Positions 19,706-31,508 are shown, counted from the first letter of the stretch. The stretch: 64,000 nucleotides of DNA from Embleya hyalina (GCF_003967355.1 NZ_BIFH01000015.1:1-64000), one strand, 5' to 3'. A program made the numbers and translations. The notes: generated from the letters alone by a model not told the origin.

Positions 19706-20275
19706 TCACGCTTCCTTGAACGGGAAGCCGAGGAGACGCAGCAGAGCGCGGCCCTCGTCGTCGTTCTTGGCCGTGGTCACCACAGTGATGTCCATGCCAC
19801 GAACGCGGTCGATCTTGTCCTGGTCGATCTCGTGGAACATCGACTGCTCCGTGAGACCGAAGGTGTAGTTGCCGCGGCCGTCGAACTGCTTGGGCGAGAG
19901 CCCGCGGAAGTCGCGGATACGCGGCAGGGCGATCGACAGCAGACGGTCCAGGAACTCCCACATGCGGTCGCCGCGCAGTGTAACGTGCGCGCCGATCGGC
20001 TGACCCTCGCGCAGCTTGAACTGCGCGATGGACTTGCGGGCCTTGGTGACCTGGGGCTTCTGGCCGGTGATGGCCATCAGGTCCTTGATCGCGCCGTCGA
20101 TCAGCTTGGAGTCGCGGGCGGCGTCGCCCACACCCATGTTGACCACGATCTTGGTGACACCGGGAACCTGCATGATGTTCTCGAACGAGAACTCCTCACG
20201 CAGCTTGCCCAGGATCTCCTCGCGGTAACGCTGCTTCAGACGCGGCAGTTCACGCGCCTCGGTGGTGACCGTCAT
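19706..20275 (-). CDS. rplE: 50S ribosomal protein L5
   Basis: L5 binds 5S rRNA and contacts the P-site tRNA. 189 residues with the signature [19 protein letters not shown] and [20 protein letters not shown]. The ATG overlaps the rplX stop by one base (TGATG), coupling the two. Confidence 0.97.
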   Translation of the reverse strand: MTVTTEARELPRLKQRYREEILGKLREEFSFENIMQVPGVTKIVVNMGVGDAARDSKLIDGAIKDLMAITGQKPQVTKARKSIAQFKLREGQPIGAHVTLRGDRMWEFLDRLLSIALPRIRDFRGLSPKQFDGRGNYTFGLTEQSMFHEIDQDKIDRVRGMDITVVTTAKNDDEGRALLRLLGFPFKEA

Positions 20276-20610
20276 CAGATGTCCTCACCGGTCCGCTTGG
20301 CGTACCGGATCTTGTTGCCCTCGTCGTCGAACCGGAAGCCGGTCCGGGTCGGGACCTTCTTACCGTCCTTCTCCACGACCAGCATCACGTTGCTGATGTG
20401 GACGGACGCTTCCTGGGTGATGATGCCGCCGGTCTTGGCACCCTTGGCGGACTGACCCACCTTGGTGTGCTTCTTGATCCGGTTGACACCCTCGACCAGG
20501 ACGCGCTCCTGCGTCGGGTAGGCCGCGATGACCTTGCCCTGCTTGCCCTTGTCCTTGCCGGTGATGACCTGTACCAGGTCACCCTTCTTGATCTTCATCG
20601 CCTTCGCCAT
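20275..20610 (-). CDS. rplX: 50S ribosomal protein L24
   Basis: L24 is a KOW-domain assembly initiator. 111 residues: [20 protein letters not shown] (KOW motif) and [20 protein letters not shown]. The start is three bases after the rplN stop. Confidence 0.97.
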   Translation of the reverse strand: MAKAMKIKKGDLVQVITGKDKGKQGKVIAAYPTQERVLVEGVNRIKKHTKVGQSAKGAKTGGIITQEASVHISNVMLVVEKDGKKVPTRTGFRFDDEGNKIRYAKRTGEDI

Positions 20611-20613
20611 TGG

Positions 20614-20982
20614 TTAGAGCACCTCCGGCGCGAGCGAGATGATCTTCATGAACTTCTTCTCGCGAAGCTCACGGCCGACCGGGCCGAAAATACGGGTGCC
20701 ACGGGGTTCGCCATCGTTCTTCAGGACGACGGCGGCGTTCTCGTCGAAGCGGATGTAGGAGCCGTCGACACGCCGGCGCTCCTTGACCGTCCGCACGACG
20801 ACCGCCTTGATGACGTCGCCCTTCTTCACGTTGCCACCGGGGATCGCGTCCTTGACGGTGGCAACGATGACGTCCCCGATGCCCGCGTAGCGCCGGCCGG
20901 AGCCACCGAGCACACGGATGCAGAGAATCTCCTTCGCACCCGTGTTGTCGGCGACTCGCAGTCGCGACTCCTGCTGGATCAC
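20614..20982 (-). CDS. rplN: 50S ribosomal protein L14
   Basis: L14 is at the subunit interface. 122 residues from a GTG ([19 protein letters not shown]), with the conserved [20 protein letters not shown] motif. It follows rpsQ by 62 bp, a small gap with no recognisable signal. Confidence 0.97.
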   Translation of the reverse strand: MIQQESRLRVADNTGAKEILCIRVLGGSGRRYAGIGDVIVATVKDAIPGGNVKKGDVIKAVVVRTVKERRRVDGSYIRFDENAAVVLKNDGEPRGTRIFGPVGRELREKKFMKIISLAPEVL

Positions 20983-21044
20983 GTCTAACTCCTGATCGTC
21001 ACGTCGCGGTCACGACCCACGGATGGTGGGGCGACCGGCGCTCG

Positions 21045-21326
21045 CTACTTGGCCTTTTCGAGGATCTCGACGATGCGCCAGCGCTTGCTGGCGGACAGCG
21101 GCCGAGTCTCCATGAGGACGACACGGTCACCGACGCCACAGGCGTTCTGCTCGTCGTGAGCCTTCAGCTTGTTCGTGCGGCGGATGACCTTGCCGTACAT
21201 CGGGTGCTTCACGCGGTCCTCGACGGCGACGACGACGGTCTTGTCCATCTTGTCGCTGACGACGAGGCCCTCACGGGTCTTGCGGAATCCCCGGGCTGCT
21301 TCAGTCATCTCAGTCTTCTCGCTCAC
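21045..21326 (-). CDS. rpsQ: 30S ribosomal protein S17
   Basis: S17 binds the 5' domain of 16S rRNA. 93 residues with the OB-fold core [20 protein letters not shown] and [17 protein letters not shown]. The GTG start overlaps the rpmC stop by four bases (GTGA), a coupling junction. Confidence 0.97.
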   Translation of the reverse strand: MSEKTEMTEAARGFRKTREGLVVSDKMDKTVVVAVEDRVKHPMYGKVIRRTNKLKAHDEQNACGVGDRVVLMETRPLSASKRWRIVEILEKAK

Positions 21327-21556
21327 GCCGCGCCTCCGGTCTCCTGCACGTCGATGCCCAGCTCGCGCTCGCGCATCAGCGTGTAGATCCGGGCGATGTC
21401 CTTACGGACAGCCTTGAGCCGCCCGTGGTTTTCGAGCTGCCCGGTCGCCGCCTGGAAACGGAGGTTGAACAGCTCCTCCTTGGCTTCGCGGAGCTTGGCG
21501 ACGATCTCCTCGTCACCGAGTTCGCGGAGCTCGGACGCCTTGGTAACGGCCGCCAT
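21323..21556 (-). CDS. rpmC: 50S ribosomal protein L29
   Basis: L29 borders the exit tunnel and is the docking site for trigger factor and SRP. 77 residues, two long helices: [20 protein letters not shown] and [20 protein letters not shown]. The ATG at 21556 shares a base with the rplP stop (TGATG); a GTG one codon upstream is also possible. Confidence 0.97.
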   Translation of the reverse strand: MAAVTKASELRELGDEEIVAKLREAKEELFNLRFQAATGQLENHGRLKAVRKDIARIYTLMRERELGIDVQETGGAA

Positions 21557-21975
21557 CACGCCTCACCAGCCTCGCGCCGGACGATCCGGCACTTCATCGG
21601 CAGCTTGTGCACGGCGCGGGTGAGCGCCTCACGAGCCACCTTCTCGTTCGGGTACGACAGTTCGAACATCACCCGACCGGGCTTGACGTTCGCGACCCAC
21701 CACTCGGGCGAGCCCTTACCGGAACCCATGCGGGTCTCGGCAGGCTTCTTGGTCAGCGGACGGTCGGGGTAGATGTTGATCCACACCTTGCCACCACGAC
21801 GGATGTGCCGGGTGATGGCGATACGAGCGGACTCGATCTGACGGTTGGTGACGTACGCCTGGCCGAGGGCCTGGATGCCGTACTCGCCGAACGCCAGTTC
21901 CGTACCGCCCTTGGCGCGGCCACCACGCTTGGGGTGGTGCTGCTTGCGGTGCTTGACCCTGCGGGGGATCAGCAT
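21556..21975 (-). CDS. rplP: 50S ribosomal protein L16
   Basis: L16 contacts the A-site tRNA elbow. 139 residues from the ATG at 21975: [20 protein letters not shown]. It contains the signature [20 protein letters not shown] and [24 protein letters not shown] lies about ten bases upstream, partly inside the rpsC 3' end. The open frame above this start is rpsC shadow. Confidence 0.97.
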   Translation of the reverse strand: MLIPRRVKHRKQHHPKRGGRAKGGTELAFGEYGIQALGQAYVTNRQIESARIAITRHIRRGGKVWINIYPDRPLTKKPAETRMGSGKGSPEWWVANVKPGRVMFELSYPNEKVAREALTRAVHKLPMKCRIVRREAGEA

Positions 21976-21980
21976 CGGGG

Positions 21981-22850
21981 TCAGGCCTCCGATCCGGATT
22001 CGGGCGCCGAGTTCACAGCCTCGGCCGCCGGCGCGGAACCGGTGTCCGAAGAACCGGTGGCCTGCGCGTCGTTCTGCTGCGGACGTCCGCCGCGGCCACC
22101 ACGGCCACCGCGCTCGCCACCACGACCGCCGCCACCCTCGCCGCGGCGGGGACGCTCGGGAGCGCCACCACGGGCGGGACGGTTGCTGGCACGCGCCGCG
22201 GCGTTCTCGGCGCGGACCTCGGCGATGTTCTTCACGTCGCCCTTGTAGATCCACACCTTCACACCGATGCGACCGAACGTCGTACGGGCCTCGAAGAAGC
22301 CGTAGTCGACGTTGGCGCGCAGCGTGTGCAGCGGCACCCGACCCTCGCGGTAGAACTCCGAGCGGGACATCTCGGCCCCACCCAGACGACCACCGCACTG
22401 GATCTTGATGCCCTTGGCCCCGGCCTTCATGGAGCTCTGCATCGCCTTGCGCATCGCGCGGCGGAAGGACACGCGGCTCGAAAGCTGCTCGGCCACACCC
22501 TGCGCGACCAGCTGGGCGTCCACCTCGGGGTTCTTGACCTCGAGGATGTTCAGCTGGACCTGCTTGCCGGTGAGCTTCTCCAGCTCACCGCGGATGCGGT
22601 CGGCCTCCGCACCACGACGGCCGATGACGATGCCCGGCCGGGCGGTGTGGATGTCGACGCGGACGCGCTCACGGGTGCGCTCGATCTCGACCTTCGAGAT
22701 CCCGGCGCGCTCCATGCCCTTCGTCATCATCTGACGAATCTTGACGTCCTCGCCGACGTAGTCCTTGTACAGCTTGTCGGCGTACCACCGGGACTTGAAG
22801 TCCGTGGTGATGCCGAGACGGAACCCGTGCGGGTTAACCTTCTGGCCCAC
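21981..22850 (-). CDS. rpsC: 30S ribosomal protein S3 with Arg/Gly-rich tail
   Basis: S3 lines the mRNA entry tunnel. 289 residues: [20 protein letters not shown], a KH domain with [20 protein letters not shown], and the C-terminal domain with [18 protein letters not shown]. After residue ~220 comes a low-complexity tail rich in Arg and Gly ([18 protein letters not shown]) and then an acidic Ala/Ser end. Similar tails occur in streptomycete S3, but this one is long. The GTG start shares its G with the rplV TAG stop. Confidence 0.96.
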   Translation of the reverse strand: MGQKVNPHGFRLGITTDFKSRWYADKLYKDYVGEDVKIRQMMTKGMERAGISKVEIERTRERVRVDIHTARPGIVIGRRGAEADRIRGELEKLTGKQVQLNILEVKNPEVDAQLVAQGVAEQLSSRVSFRRAMRKAMQSSMKAGAKGIKIQCGGRLGGAEMSRSEFYREGRVPLHTLRANVDYGFFEARTTFGRIGVKVWIYKGDVKNIAEVRAENAAARASNRPARGGAPERPRRGEGGGGRGGERGGRGGRGGRPQQNDAQATGSSDTGSAPAAEAVNSAPESGSEA

Positions 22851-23194
22851 TAGCGGGTCCTCTCCTTCTCGGCGACAACCACGGTGATGTGGCTGGTGCG
22901 CTTGCGGATGCGGTACGCCCGGCCCTGTGCCCGCGGACGGAAACGCTTGAGGGTCGGACCCTCGTCCACGTAGGCGGAGGACACGTACAGGTTGTTCGTG
23001 TCCAGGTTGTGGTTGTGACCGGCGTTGGCAATGGCGCTGTCCAGCACCTTGCCGACCGGCTCACTCGCGGCCTGCGGGGCGAATCGCAGGACCGCCTGGG
23101 CCTCCGCGGCGTTCATGCCACGGATGAGGTCCACCACACGGCGGGCCTTCATGGGCGTGACGCGGATGTACCGCGCCTGAGCCCTGGCTTCCAT
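22850..23194 (-). CDS. rplV: 50S ribosomal protein L22
   Basis: L22 lines the polypeptide exit tunnel; its loop affects macrolide action. 114 residues from the ATG at 23194 ([20 protein letters not shown]), ending [26 protein letters not shown] lies about seven bases upstream. Earlier in-frame ATGs at 23212 and 23224 would add ten to fourteen residues that are not conserved. Confidence 0.96.
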   Translation of the reverse strand: MEARAQARYIRVTPMKARRVVDLIRGMNAAEAQAVLRFAPQAASEPVGKVLDSAIANAGHNHNLDTNNLYVSSAYVDEGPTLKRFRPRAQGRAYRIRKRTSHITVVVAEKERTR

Positions 23195-23237
23195 CGACGT
23201 CCCCTTGCTCATCTCGATATCCATGCGATTCGCCGCG

Positions 23238-23519
23238 TCAGCGACGACGCGACTTCCGGTCGTCCTTCTCGTGACCGCGGAAGGTCCGAGTCGGCGCGAA
23301 CTCGCCGAGCTTGTGGCCGACCATCGACTCGGTCACGAACACCGGGACGTGCTTGCGGCCGTCGTGCACCGCGATCGTGTGGCCCAACATCGCCGGGACG
23401 ATCATCGAGCGGCGGGACCAGGTCTTGATGACGTTCTTGGTTCCCTTGTCGTTCTGTACGTCCACCTTCTTGATGAGGTGGCCGTCGACGAAGGGTCCCT
23501 TCTTCAGACTGCGCGGCAT
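23238..23519 (-). CDS. rpsS: 30S ribosomal protein S19
   Basis: S19 forms the head heterodimer with S13. 93 residues: [20 protein letters not shown] and the signature [20 protein letters not shown]. It lies 11 bp after rplB. Confidence 0.97.
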   Translation of the reverse strand: MPRSLKKGPFVDGHLIKKVDVQNDKGTKNVIKTWSRRSMIVPAMLGHTIAVHDGRKHVPVFVTESMVGHKLGEFAPTRTFRGHEKDDRKSRRR

Positions 23520-23530
23520 CGAGACTGCTC

Positions 23531-24367
23531 CTAGCGCTTCTTGTTCGTCTTGCGGCGGCGGATGATGAGCTTGTCGCTGGCCTTCTTCGGCCGACGAGTA
23601 CGACCCTCGGGCTTGCCCCAGGGGCTCACCGGGTGGCGACCACCGGAGGTCTTGCCCTCACCACCACCGTGCGGGTGGTCGATGGGGTTCATCGCCACAC
23701 CGCGGACGGTCGGGCGCTTGCCCTTCCAGCGCATGCGACCGGCCTTGCCCCAGTTGATGTTCGACTGCTCGGCATTGCCGATCTCGCCGACCGTCGCCCG
23801 GCAGCGCACGTCCACCAGGCGAATCTCGCCCGAGGGCATGCGGAGGGTCGCGTGGGCGCCCTCCTTCGCCAGCAGCTGCACGCTGACACCCGCGGAACGG
23901 GCGATCTTCGCGCCGCCACCGGGCCGGAGCTCGATGGCGTGGATGACCGTACCGACCGGGATGTTCCGGAGCGGCATGTTGTTGCCCGGCTTGATGTCGG
24001 CGCCCGGACCGTTCTCGATCCGGTCGCCCTGCTTCAGCTTGTTCGGGCACAGGATGTAGCGCTTCTCGCCGTCCGCGTAGTGCAGGAGAGCGATGCGCGC
24101 GGTGCGGTTCGGGTCGTACTCGATGTGCGCGACCTTGGCCGGAACGCCGTCCTTGTCGTTGCGCCGGAAGTCGATCAGTCGGTACGCGCGCTTGTGTCCG
24201 CCACCCTGGTGGCGAGCGGTCACGCGACCGTGGTTGTTACGACCACCCTTGCTGTGCAGAGGGCGGACCAGCGACTTCTCCGGCTCGGACCGCGTGATCT
24301 CGACGAAGTCGGCGACGCTGGCGCCACGACGGCCCGGCGTCGTCGGCTTGTACTTGCGGATGCCCAT
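23531..24367 (-). CDS. rplB: 50S ribosomal protein L2
   Basis: L2 is essential for subunit association and close to the peptidyl-transferase centre. 278 residues: [20 protein letters not shown], the RNA-binding block [20 protein letters not shown], and the C-terminal [20 protein letters not shown] with the conserved His. It lies between rplW and rpsS. Confidence 0.98.
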   Translation of the reverse strand: MGIRKYKPTTPGRRGASVADFVEITRSEPEKSLVRPLHSKGGRNNHGRVTARHQGGGHKRAYRLIDFRRNDKDGVPAKVAHIEYDPNRTARIALLHYADGEKRYILCPNKLKQGDRIENGPGADIKPGNNMPLRNIPVGTVIHAIELRPGGGAKIARSAGVSVQLLAKEGAHATLRMPSGEIRLVDVRCRATVGEIGNAEQSNINWGKAGRMRWKGKRPTVRGVAMNPIDHPHGGGEGKTSGGRHPVSPWGKPEGRTRRPKKASDKLIIRRRKTNKKR

Positions 24368-24401
24368 GGCTTCTCTTAGTCCTCGTCCGTATCAGCGGCC
24401 G

Positions 24402-24743
24402 TCAGCCGACGGGTCCACCGAAGATGTCGATCCGCTCGCCCTCTGCAAGGGTGACGATCGCGCGCTTCGTGTCCTTGCGCTTGCCGAAACCGGTCTTGGT
24501 GCGCTTGCGCTTACCGACGCGGTTGATCGTGTTGACGCTCTCGACCTTGACCCCGAAGACCGCGATGACGGCCTGCTTGATCTGGGTCTTGTTGGCGTCG
24601 GGGTGCACGATGAACGTGTACTTGTTCTCGTCGATGAGCCCGTAGCTCTTCTCCGAGATCACCGGCTTCAGCAGCACGTCGCGCGGGTCGGTGTAGGTCT
24701 TGCTGGTGACCTTCGTCGTGCTCTCGACGGTGTCGGTGCTCAC
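24402..24743 (-). CDS. rplW: 50S ribosomal protein L23
   Basis: L23 at the tunnel exit binds trigger factor and SRP. 113 residues with an N-terminal extension of about 20, then [20 protein letters not shown] and [20 protein letters not shown]. The GTG start overlaps the rplD stop by four bases. Confidence 0.97.
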   Translation of the reverse strand: MSTDTVESTTKVTSKTYTDPRDVLLKPVISEKSYGLIDENKYTFIVHPDANKTQIKQAVIAVFGVKVESVNTINRVGKRKRTKTGFGKRKDTKRAIVTLAEGERIDIFGGPVG

Positions 24744-25426
24744 GCGATGCTCCCTTCGAGCTCGTCGGAGCCCGCGACCGCCGAGGCGGCCTTCGCCGGT
24801 CCGGCGATGAAGCGCTCCAGAGCGGCCTTCGTGAAGACCACGTCGTCGGAGACGAGCACGTCGTAGGTGTTCAGCTGCCCGACCTCGAGCACGTGCACCT
24901 GCGGGAGGTTGCGAGCGCTCAGCCAGGCGGCGGTGTCGGACTTCTCGACGACCAGGAGCAGGTTCTTGCGCTCGCTGATCTTGCCGAGGAGGGTCTTCGC
25001 GGCCTTGACCGAAGGCGTCTCGCCCTCGACCAGCGCGGAGACGCAGTGGATGCGCTCGTGCCGAGCCCGGTCCGAGAGGGCGCCGCGCAGGGCGGAGGCC
25101 TTCATCTTCTTCGGGGTCCGCTGCTCGTAGTCGCGCGGCACGGGACCGTGCACGACGCCACCACCGGCGAACTGCGGCGCGCGGGTCGAGCCCTGACGGG
25201 CGCGACCGGTGCCCTTCTGGCGGTACGGCTTGCGCCCACCGCCGCGGACCTCGCCACGAGTCTTGGTCTTGTGCGTGCCCTGACGGGCGGCGGCGAGCTG
25301 CGCCACGACGACCTGGTGGATCGTCGGGATGCTCACCTGGACGTCGAAGATCCCCGCGGGGAGCTCGATCGTCCCGGACTTGTCGCCGGCGGGCGAAAGA
25401 ACGTCAATGCTGGTCATGAGATTCAC
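24740..25426 (-). CDS. rplD: 50S ribosomal protein L4
   Basis: L4 reaches into the exit tunnel; in E. coli it represses the S10 operon by binding its leader. 228 residues. The conserved core is [20 protein letters not shown] and [20 protein letters not shown]. The GTG at 25426 overlaps the rplC stop by four bases (GTGA); an ATG three codons later (25417) is also possible. Whether L4 regulates this operon is unknown, but the S10 leader here does carry possible alternative hairpins. Confidence 0.97.
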   Translation of the reverse strand: MNLMTSIDVLSPAGDKSGTIELPAGIFDVQVSIPTIHQVVVAQLAAARQGTHKTKTRGEVRGGGRKPYRQKGTGRARQGSTRAPQFAGGGVVHGPVPRDYEQRTPKKMKASALRGALSDRARHERIHCVSALVEGETPSVKAAKTLLGKISERKNLLLVVEKSDTAAWLSARNLPQVHVLEVGQLNTYDVLVSDDVVFTKAALERFIAGPAKAASAVAGSDELEGSIA

Positions 25427-26067
25427 ACACCCTTCGCCGCAGTGCGCACCAGAACCAGGCCGCCGTTCGGACCGGGGACCGCACCCTTGATCAGGAGCAG
25501 GCCCTTCTCCGCGTCCACGGCGTGAACGGTCAGGTTCTGGGTGGAGACGCGCTCGTTGCCCATGCGGCCCGCCATGCGCACACCCTTGAACACACGACCC
25601 GGGGTGGCGCAGCCACCGATCGAGCCGGGCGAGCGGTGCTTGCGCTGCGTACCGTGCGAGCTGCCGAGACCCTTGAAGCCGTGTCGCTTCATGACACCGG
25701 CCGTGCCCTTGCCCTTCGAGGTGCCCATGACGTCGACCTTCTGGCCGGCCTCGAACACCTCGACGGTGATCTCCTGGGCCGGCGCGTAGTCGCCGGCGTC
25801 GGAGGTGCGGAGCTCGACCAGGTGGCGACGCGGGGTCACGTTGGCCTTGGCGAAGTGGCCGGCGAGCGGCTTGTTCACCTTGCGCGGGTCGATCGCGCCG
25901 AACGCGATCTGGACGGCGGAGTAGCCGTCGACCTCGGCGGTGCGAACCTGGGTCACGACGCAGGGCCCGGCCTCGACCACAGTCACTGGAACGACGCGGT
26001 TGTTCTCGTCCCAGACCTGGGTCATGCCGAGCTTCTTGCCCAGGATGCCCTTCATCTGCTTCGTCAT
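25423..26067 (-). CDS. rplC: 50S ribosomal protein L3
   Basis: L3 starts 50S assembly, with a loop near the peptidyl-transferase centre. 214 residues from the ATG at 26067: [20 protein letters not shown], with the signature [20 protein letters not shown]. It lies 13 bp after rpsJ. Confidence 0.97.
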   Translation of the reverse strand: MTKQMKGILGKKLGMTQVWDENNRVVPVTVVEAGPCVVTQVRTAEVDGYSAVQIAFGAIDPRKVNKPLAGHFAKANVTPRRHLVELRTSDAGDYAPAQEITVEVFEAGQKVDVMGTSKGKGTAGVMKRHGFKGLGSSHGTQRKHRSPGSIGGCATPGRVFKGVRMAGRMGNERVSTQNLTVHAVDAEKGLLLIKGAVPGPNGGLVLVRTAAKGV

Positions 26068-26080
26068 CGTCGGTGCGTCC

Positions 26081-26389
26081 TCAGAGCTTGATCTCGATGT
26101 CGACGCCGGCCGGCAGGTCGAGACGCATGAGCGAGTCGACCGTCTTCGGCGTGGGGTCGAGGATGTCGATGAGCCGCTTGTGAGTGCGCATCTCGAAGTG
26201 CTCGCGCGAGTCCTTGTACTTGTGCGGCGAGCGGATGACGCAGTACACGTTCTTCTCGGTCGGCAGCGGCACCGGTCCCGCAACCTGCGCACCAGTACGC
26301 GTCACCGTCTCGACGATCTTCTTCGCCGAACTGTCGATGACCTCGTGGTCGTAGGCCTTGAGCCTGATGCGGATCTTCTGTCCCGCCAT
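26081..26389 (-). CDS. rpsJ: 30S ribosomal protein S10
   Basis: S10 (also NusE, an antitermination partner of NusB) is the first gene of the S10 operon. 102 residues: [20 protein letters not shown] and [20 protein letters not shown]. The ribosome-binding site before the ATG is weak (AAGGA about 13 bases away). Upstream is a leader of at least 170 nt with the repeated element at 26488-26514 and the hairpins described separately. Confidence 0.97.
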   Translation of the reverse strand: MAGQKIRIRLKAYDHEVIDSSAKKIVETVTRTGAQVAGPVPLPTEKNVYCVIRSPHKYKDSREHFEMRTHKRLIDILDPTPKTVDSLMRLDLPAGVDIEIKL

Positions 26390-26461
26390 GGCTGCTTCGA
26401 ATTCCTTCTCTCGTACCGCTGCGGATCACCCCCGCTGACACGGGGAGAAGACTTGGGCTGA

Positions 26462-26477
26462 AAACCCCTCGGGGTTT
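26462..26477 (-). promoter_or_regulatory. S10 leader hairpin with alternative pairing partner
   Basis: On the minus strand a self-complementary AAACCCCGAGGGGTTT is followed by another T, resembling a small intrinsic terminator 73 nt before rpsJ. Its left arm overlaps GGGAAACCC (26472-26480). That segment is also complementary to GGGTTTCC, transcribed earlier (26537-26544). The two pairings exclude each other, as in an attenuator. The function is inferred from base pairing only. Confidence 0.45.
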
Positions 26478-26487
26478 CCCTTCCCCG

Positions 26488-26514
26488 CCGACCCCCGCGG
26501 TCGGGCGTGTCGCC
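26488..26514 (-). repeat. Leader element copy 1 (S10 operon)
   Basis: 27 nt identical to 31354-31380 in the str leader. Minus strand: GGCGACACG, then a hairpin CCGACC-GCGGG-GGTCGG preceded by CGC. It lies 99 nt upstream of the rpsJ start codon. It is probably an RNA element or a shared protein-binding site; see copy 2. Confidence 0.8.
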
Positions 26515-26536
26515 TTGTTGCTCACAAGCGCCCCTT

Positions 26537-26788
26537 GGAAACCCTTACGGGCGGCCTGGGGGCCTGGGCAACGTACGCTCGGCGTCACCTTCGCTGCGGC
26601 AAGCGAAAGGACGGCACGAGGTCACTAAGCGACGACGCCGGCTGCATGGGTGGCAGGACAGAAGTCCACCGATTGTTCGGAGCCAACGGGGGCCGCGCCA
26701 CGTACCGTCTTCGCGACAGGCACGGCGCAGCCCGTTGTCCATCCGAGCAACTTGGCTAGTATGCCCCACCGATGGCGGGCTTGGCCAA
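26537..26788 (-). promoter_or_regulatory. tuf-rpsJ intergenic region; candidate S10 promoters
   Basis: The gap between tuf and rpsJ is 524 bp and has no gene. Two weak minus-strand promoter candidates exist: TTGGCC (26783-26788) and CATACT (26758-26763) with a 19-bp spacer, and a lone TACGTT -10-like hexamer at 26570-26575. Neither is convincing. The S10 operon could also be fed by read-through from tuf. Confidence 0.3.
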
Positions 26789-26866
26789 TCGAGCGGCTTC
26801 CCCGAGTTGGAGAGAGCCCCCGAGCAATGGACGTCCGGTCCCACCTAGGGGGTGGAATCGATCCGG

Positions 26867-26907
26867 ACAAAGCCCCGCCCGCCGACCCAGGTGGACCGGC
26901 GGGCGGG
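26867..26907 (-). terminator. Terminator after tuf
   Basis: An 11-bp perfect stem (26874-26884 with 26897-26907, 12-nt loop) begins six bases after the tuf stop. On the minus strand it is followed by GCTTTGTCC. It should end most str-operon transcripts before the S10 leader. Confidence 0.75.
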
Positions 26908-26913
26908 ATTTCA

Positions 26914-28107
<1,194 letters not shown>

Positions 28108-28239
28108 TGGGGTCCTCCTGTGGACTGGTTCTTTACGCCGTACGACGTCGGGTATCGGGGGTGAGCCGGGGCGGAGGTCCCGGAGTCCGTCTACGGACCC
28201 CGGGTCCCCCAGGTATCGCTGGTGCCGCGCCTGCGGTGA

Positions 28240-30369
28240 TTACTCGCCGCGCGACTTGGCGATGATCTCCTCGGCGACGTTCCTCGGAACCTCGGCGTAG
28301 GAGTCGAACTGCATGGAGTAGCTCGCGCGACCCGAGGTCTTGCTGCGGAGGTCGCCGACATAGCCGAACATCTCCGACAGCGGGACCAGAGCCTTGACGA
28401 CACGCGCACCGAAGCGCTCGTCCATGGCCTGGATCTGGCCGCGACGCGAGTTGAGGTCGCCGATCACATCGCCCATGTAGTCCTCGGGCGTGGTGACCTC
28501 GACGGCCATCATCGGCTCGAGAAGAGCCGGCGACGCCTGCCGAGCCGCTTCCTTGAACGCCTGCGAACCGGCGATCTTGAAGGCGAGTTCGGACGAGTCG
28601 ACCTCGTGGTAGCCACCGTCGATCAGCGTCAGACGCACGCCGACCATCGGGTAGCCCGCGAGCACGCCGTACTGCATGGCCTCCTGCGCGCCCGCGTCGA
28701 CCGAGGGGATGTACTCCCTCGGGATGCGGCCACCGGTGACCTTGTTGACGAACTCGTACGCGTCGCCCTCGAGCGGCTCGAGCGCGATCTGCACCTTGGC
28801 GAACTGACCGGTACCACCGGTCTGCTTCTTGTGCGTGTAGTCCACGCGCTCGACGACCTTGCGGATCGTCTCGCGGTAGGCCACCTGCGGCTTGCCGACG
28901 TTGGCCTCCACGCGGAACTCGCGCTTCATCCGGTCGACGAGCACTTCGAGGTGCAGCTCGCCCATGCCACCGATGATGGTCTGGCCGGTCTCCTCCTCGG
29001 TGTGCACCTGGAAGGAGGGGTCCTCGGCGGCGAGGGACTGGATGGCGACACCCAGCTTCTCCTGGTCACCCTTGGACTTCGGCTCGATCGCGACCTCGAT
29101 GACCGGGGCCGGGAACGTCATCGACTCCAGGATCACCGCGTTCGACGGGTCGCAGAGCGTCTCGCCGGTGGTGGTGTCCTTCAGACCCATCACCGCGATG
29201 ATGTCGCCCGCGCCGACCGACGGGATCTCCTCACGCTTGTTCGCGTGCATCCGGTAGATCTTGCCGATGCGCTCCTTCTTGCCCTTCACCGAGTTCAGCA
29301 CGGAGCTGCCGGCTTCCAGGACACCCGAGTAGACCCGGACGAAGGTGAGCTTGCCGAGGTGCGGGTCACGCATGATCTTGAACGCGAGGCCCGCGAAGGG
29401 CTCGTCGTCGCTCGGCTGGCGAACGATGACTTCCTCTTCGTTGTTGACCGCGTGGCCCTGGATACCCTCGATGTCGAGCGGCGAAGGCAGGTAGCGCACG
29501 ACCGCGTCGAGCAGGGGCTGGACGCCCTTGTTCTTGAACGCGGTACCGCAGAACACGGGGGTGAACGTGGGCTTGCCCTTGTTCTCACCCTTGGTCGAGG
29601 CGATGGTCGCGCGACGGATCGCGGCGATCAGCTGCTCCGTGTCGGGCTCCTGGCCCTCCAGGTACAGCTCCATCATCTGGTCGTCGTATTCGGCGATCGT
29701 CTCGAGCAGCTTGCCGCGGTACTCGGCGGCCGCCTCGACGTGCGTGGCCGGGATGTCGACGACGTCGTACATCTCGCCCTTGGCCGCCTCGGCGGACCAG
29801 ACCAGCGCCTTCATGGCGACCAGGTCGACAACGCCCTGGAAGTCCATCTCGGTGCCGATCGGCAGCTGCATGACCAGCGGAACCGCGCCCAGGCGCGCGT
29901 CGATCATGTCGACGCAGCGGTGGAACTCGGCGCCGGTGCGGTCGAGCTTGTTCACGAAGCAGATGCGCGGCACGCCGTACCGGTCGGCCTGACGCCAAAC
30001 GGTCTCGGACTGCGGCTCCACGCCGGCCACACCGTCGAAGACGGTGACGGCGCCGTCGAGCACGCGCAGCGAACGCTCCACCTCGACGGTGAAGTCGACG
30101 TGGCCCGGGGTGTCGATGATGTTGATCGTGTGATCGACGTCGTCGAGCGTCCAGTGACAGGTCGTCGCGGCGGACGTGATGGTGATGCCGCGCTCCTGCT
30201 CCTGTTCCATCCAGTCCATGGTGGCAGCGCCCTCATGAACCTCACCGATCTTGTAGTTGACCCCGGTGTAGAACAGGATCCGCTCGGTGGTGGTGGTCTT
30301 GCCCGCGTCGATGTGGGCCATGATGCCGATGTTTCGGACCTTGGCCAGATCAAGAGCAGTGGTAGCCAT
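28240..30369 (-). CDS. fusA: Elongation factor G
   Basis: Translocase GTPase. 709 residues: [13 protein letters not shown] (P loop), [15 protein letters not shown] (switch II with the catalytic His), [10 protein letters not shown]. The domains II-V follow, with [20 protein letters not shown] in domain IV. It lies 42 bp after rpsG. The 132-bp gap to tuf contains a palindrome (GTCCGTAGACGGAC) but no clear promoter. Confidence 0.98.
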   Translation of the reverse strand: MATTALDLAKVRNIGIMAHIDAGKTTTTERILFYTGVNYKIGEVHEGAATMDWMEQEQERGITITSAATTCHWTLDDVDHTINIIDTPGHVDFTVEVERSLRVLDGAVTVFDGVAGVEPQSETVWRQADRYGVPRICFVNKLDRTGAEFHRCVDMIDARLGAVPLVMQLPIGTEMDFQGVVDLVAMKALVWSAEAAKGEMYDVVDIPATHVEAAAEYRGKLLETIAEYDDQMMELYLEGQEPDTEQLIAAIRRATIASTKGENKGKPTFTPVFCGTAFKNKGVQPLLDAVVRYLPSPLDIEGIQGHAVNNEEEVIVRQPSDDEPFAGLAFKIMRDPHLGKLTFVRVYSGVLEAGSSVLNSVKGKKERIGKIYRMHANKREEIPSVGAGDIIAVMGLKDTTTGETLCDPSNAVILESMTFPAPVIEVAIEPKSKGDQEKLGVAIQSLAAEDPSFQVHTEEETGQTIIGGMGELHLEVLVDRMKREFRVEANVGKPQVAYRETIRKVVERVDYTHKKQTGGTGQFAKVQIALEPLEGDAYEFVNKVTGGRIPREYIPSVDAGAQEAMQYGVLAGYPMVGVRLTLIDGGYHEVDSSELAFKIAGSQAFKEAARQASPALLEPMMAVEVTTPEDYMGDVIGDLNSRRGQIQAMDERFGARVVKALVPLSEMFGYVGDLRSKTSGRASYSMQFDSYAEVPRNVAEEIIAKSRGE

Positions 30370-30411
30370 CGTGGCTTGTCTTCTCTCGGCTTCTCGTCGT
30401 TGCGGGTGGAA

Positions 30412-30882
30412 CTACCAGCGGTAGTGCGCGAAGGCCTTGTTGGACTCGGCCATCTTGTGGGTGTCCTCGCGGCGCTTGACCGCGGCACCCAGACCGTTGC
30501 TCGCGTCCAGCAGCTCGTTCATCAGACGCTCGGTCATCGTCTTCTCGCGACGGGCGCGGGAGTAGCCGACGAGCCAGCGGAGAGCGAGGGTCGTGGAGCG
30601 GCCCGGACGGACCTCGACCGGCACCTGGTAGGTCGCGCCACCGACACGGCGGCTGCGGACCTCGAGGGTCGGCTTCACGTTCTCGAGCGCGCGCTTGAGC
30701 GTGATGACCGGGTCGGTACCGGTCTTCTCGCGGCAGCCTTCGAGCGCGCCATAGACGATCTTCTCGGCGACGGAGCGCTTGCCGCTCATCAGGACCTTGT
30801 TCACCAGCGAGGTGACCAGCGGCGAGTTGTAAACCGGGTCGATGATGACCGGTCGCTTGGGGGCAGGGCCCTTACGCGGCAT
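30412..30882 (-). CDS. rpsG: 30S ribosomal protein S7
   Basis: S7 organises the 30S head and is the str-operon repressor in E. coli. 156 residues: [20 protein letters not shown] and [20 protein letters not shown], ending AFAHYRW. The ATG shares its A with the rpsL TAA stop (TAATG). Confidence 0.97.
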   Translation of the reverse strand: MPRKGPAPKRPVIIDPVYNSPLVTSLVNKVLMSGKRSVAEKIVYGALEGCREKTGTDPVITLKRALENVKPTLEVRSRRVGGATYQVPVEVRPGRSTTLALRWLVGYSRARREKTMTERLMNELLDASNGLGAAVKRREDTHKMAESNKAFAHYRW

Positions 30883-31256
30883 TAGCTCTTCTCCTTCTTC
30901 GCGCCGTAGCGGCTGCGCGCCTGCTTGCGGTTCTTGACACCCTGGGTGTCGAGCGAACCACGGATGATCTTGTAGCGGACACCGGGGAGGTCCTTCACAC
31001 GACCACCGCGAACGAGCACGATGGAGTGCTCCTGGAGGTTGTGACCCTCGCCGGGAATGTAGGCCGTCACCTCGATGCCACTCGTGAGGCGCACACGCGC
31101 GACCTTGCGAAGCGCAGAGTTCGGCTTCTTCGGCGTCGTCGTGTAAACACGGGTGCACACGCCGCGACGCTGCGGGCTCCCCTTGAGCGCCGGAGTCTTG
31201 GCCTTGTCGACCTTGTCCTGGCGGCCCTTTCGGACCAGCTGCTGGATCGTGGGCAC
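30882..31256 (-). CDS. rpsL: 30S ribosomal protein S12
   Basis: S12 controls decoding accuracy and is the streptomycin target. 124 residues from the GTG at 31256 ([18 protein letters not shown]). [11 protein letters not shown] and [11 protein letters not shown] keep the lysines equivalent to K43 and K88, so this is the streptomycin-sensitive type sequence. GGAG lies five bases upstream. Leader of about 245 nt from the promoter at 31509-31537. Confidence 0.97.
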   Translation of the reverse strand: MPTIQQLVRKGRQDKVDKAKTPALKGSPQRRGVCTRVYTTTPKKPNSALRKVARVRLTSGIEVTAYIPGEGHNLQEHSIVLVRGGRVKDLPGVRYKIIRGSLDTQGVKNRKQARSRYGAKKEKS

Positions 31257-31353
31257 CGCGTCTCCGTCTTCTTCGTGCCGAGCGGTCTTTTTGAAGCGAC
31301 TGCAATGTCTGAATCGGCCTGCATCCCGGTCGACGCCGGAACCACCGGCAAGC

Positions 31354-31380
31354 CCGACCCCCGCGGTCGGGCGTGTCGCC
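31354..31380 (-). repeat. Leader element copy 2 (str operon)
   Basis: 27 nt identical to the S10-leader copy at 26488-26514, including GGCGACACG and the stem CCGACC/GGTCGG with loop GCGGG. Both leaders also carry TGAGCAA shortly upstream. It lies about 120 nt into the predicted transcript and 98 nt before rpsL, nearly the same distance from the gene as copy 1 (99 nt). Confidence 0.8.
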
Positions 31381-31508
31381 CGGTCTTGGGAGTGTGCTTG
31401 CTCAGGAGGCTGCGGGTCGGTCTCCCGCGCCCTCTCACGCACGCATCCCGAGGGGATTGCGGTGAGCGCAGGCACAAGAGCCCGGGGACACCCCAGGCAC
31501 AAGGAGAG

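Noticed and set aside
26064-26588. Reading frame through the S10 leader sharing peptide ATRPTAGVG with the str leader
   Set aside because: The peptide similarity is explained by the identical 27-nt element; no ribosome-binding site or matching reading-frame length supports a protein. A short leader peptide is mentioned only as an alternative.
26735-26762. Plus-strand promoter TTGTCC-16-TAGTAT in the tuf-rpsJ gap
   Set aside because: Hexamers fit, but nothing on the plus strand follows except antisense to tuf; not called without transcript data.
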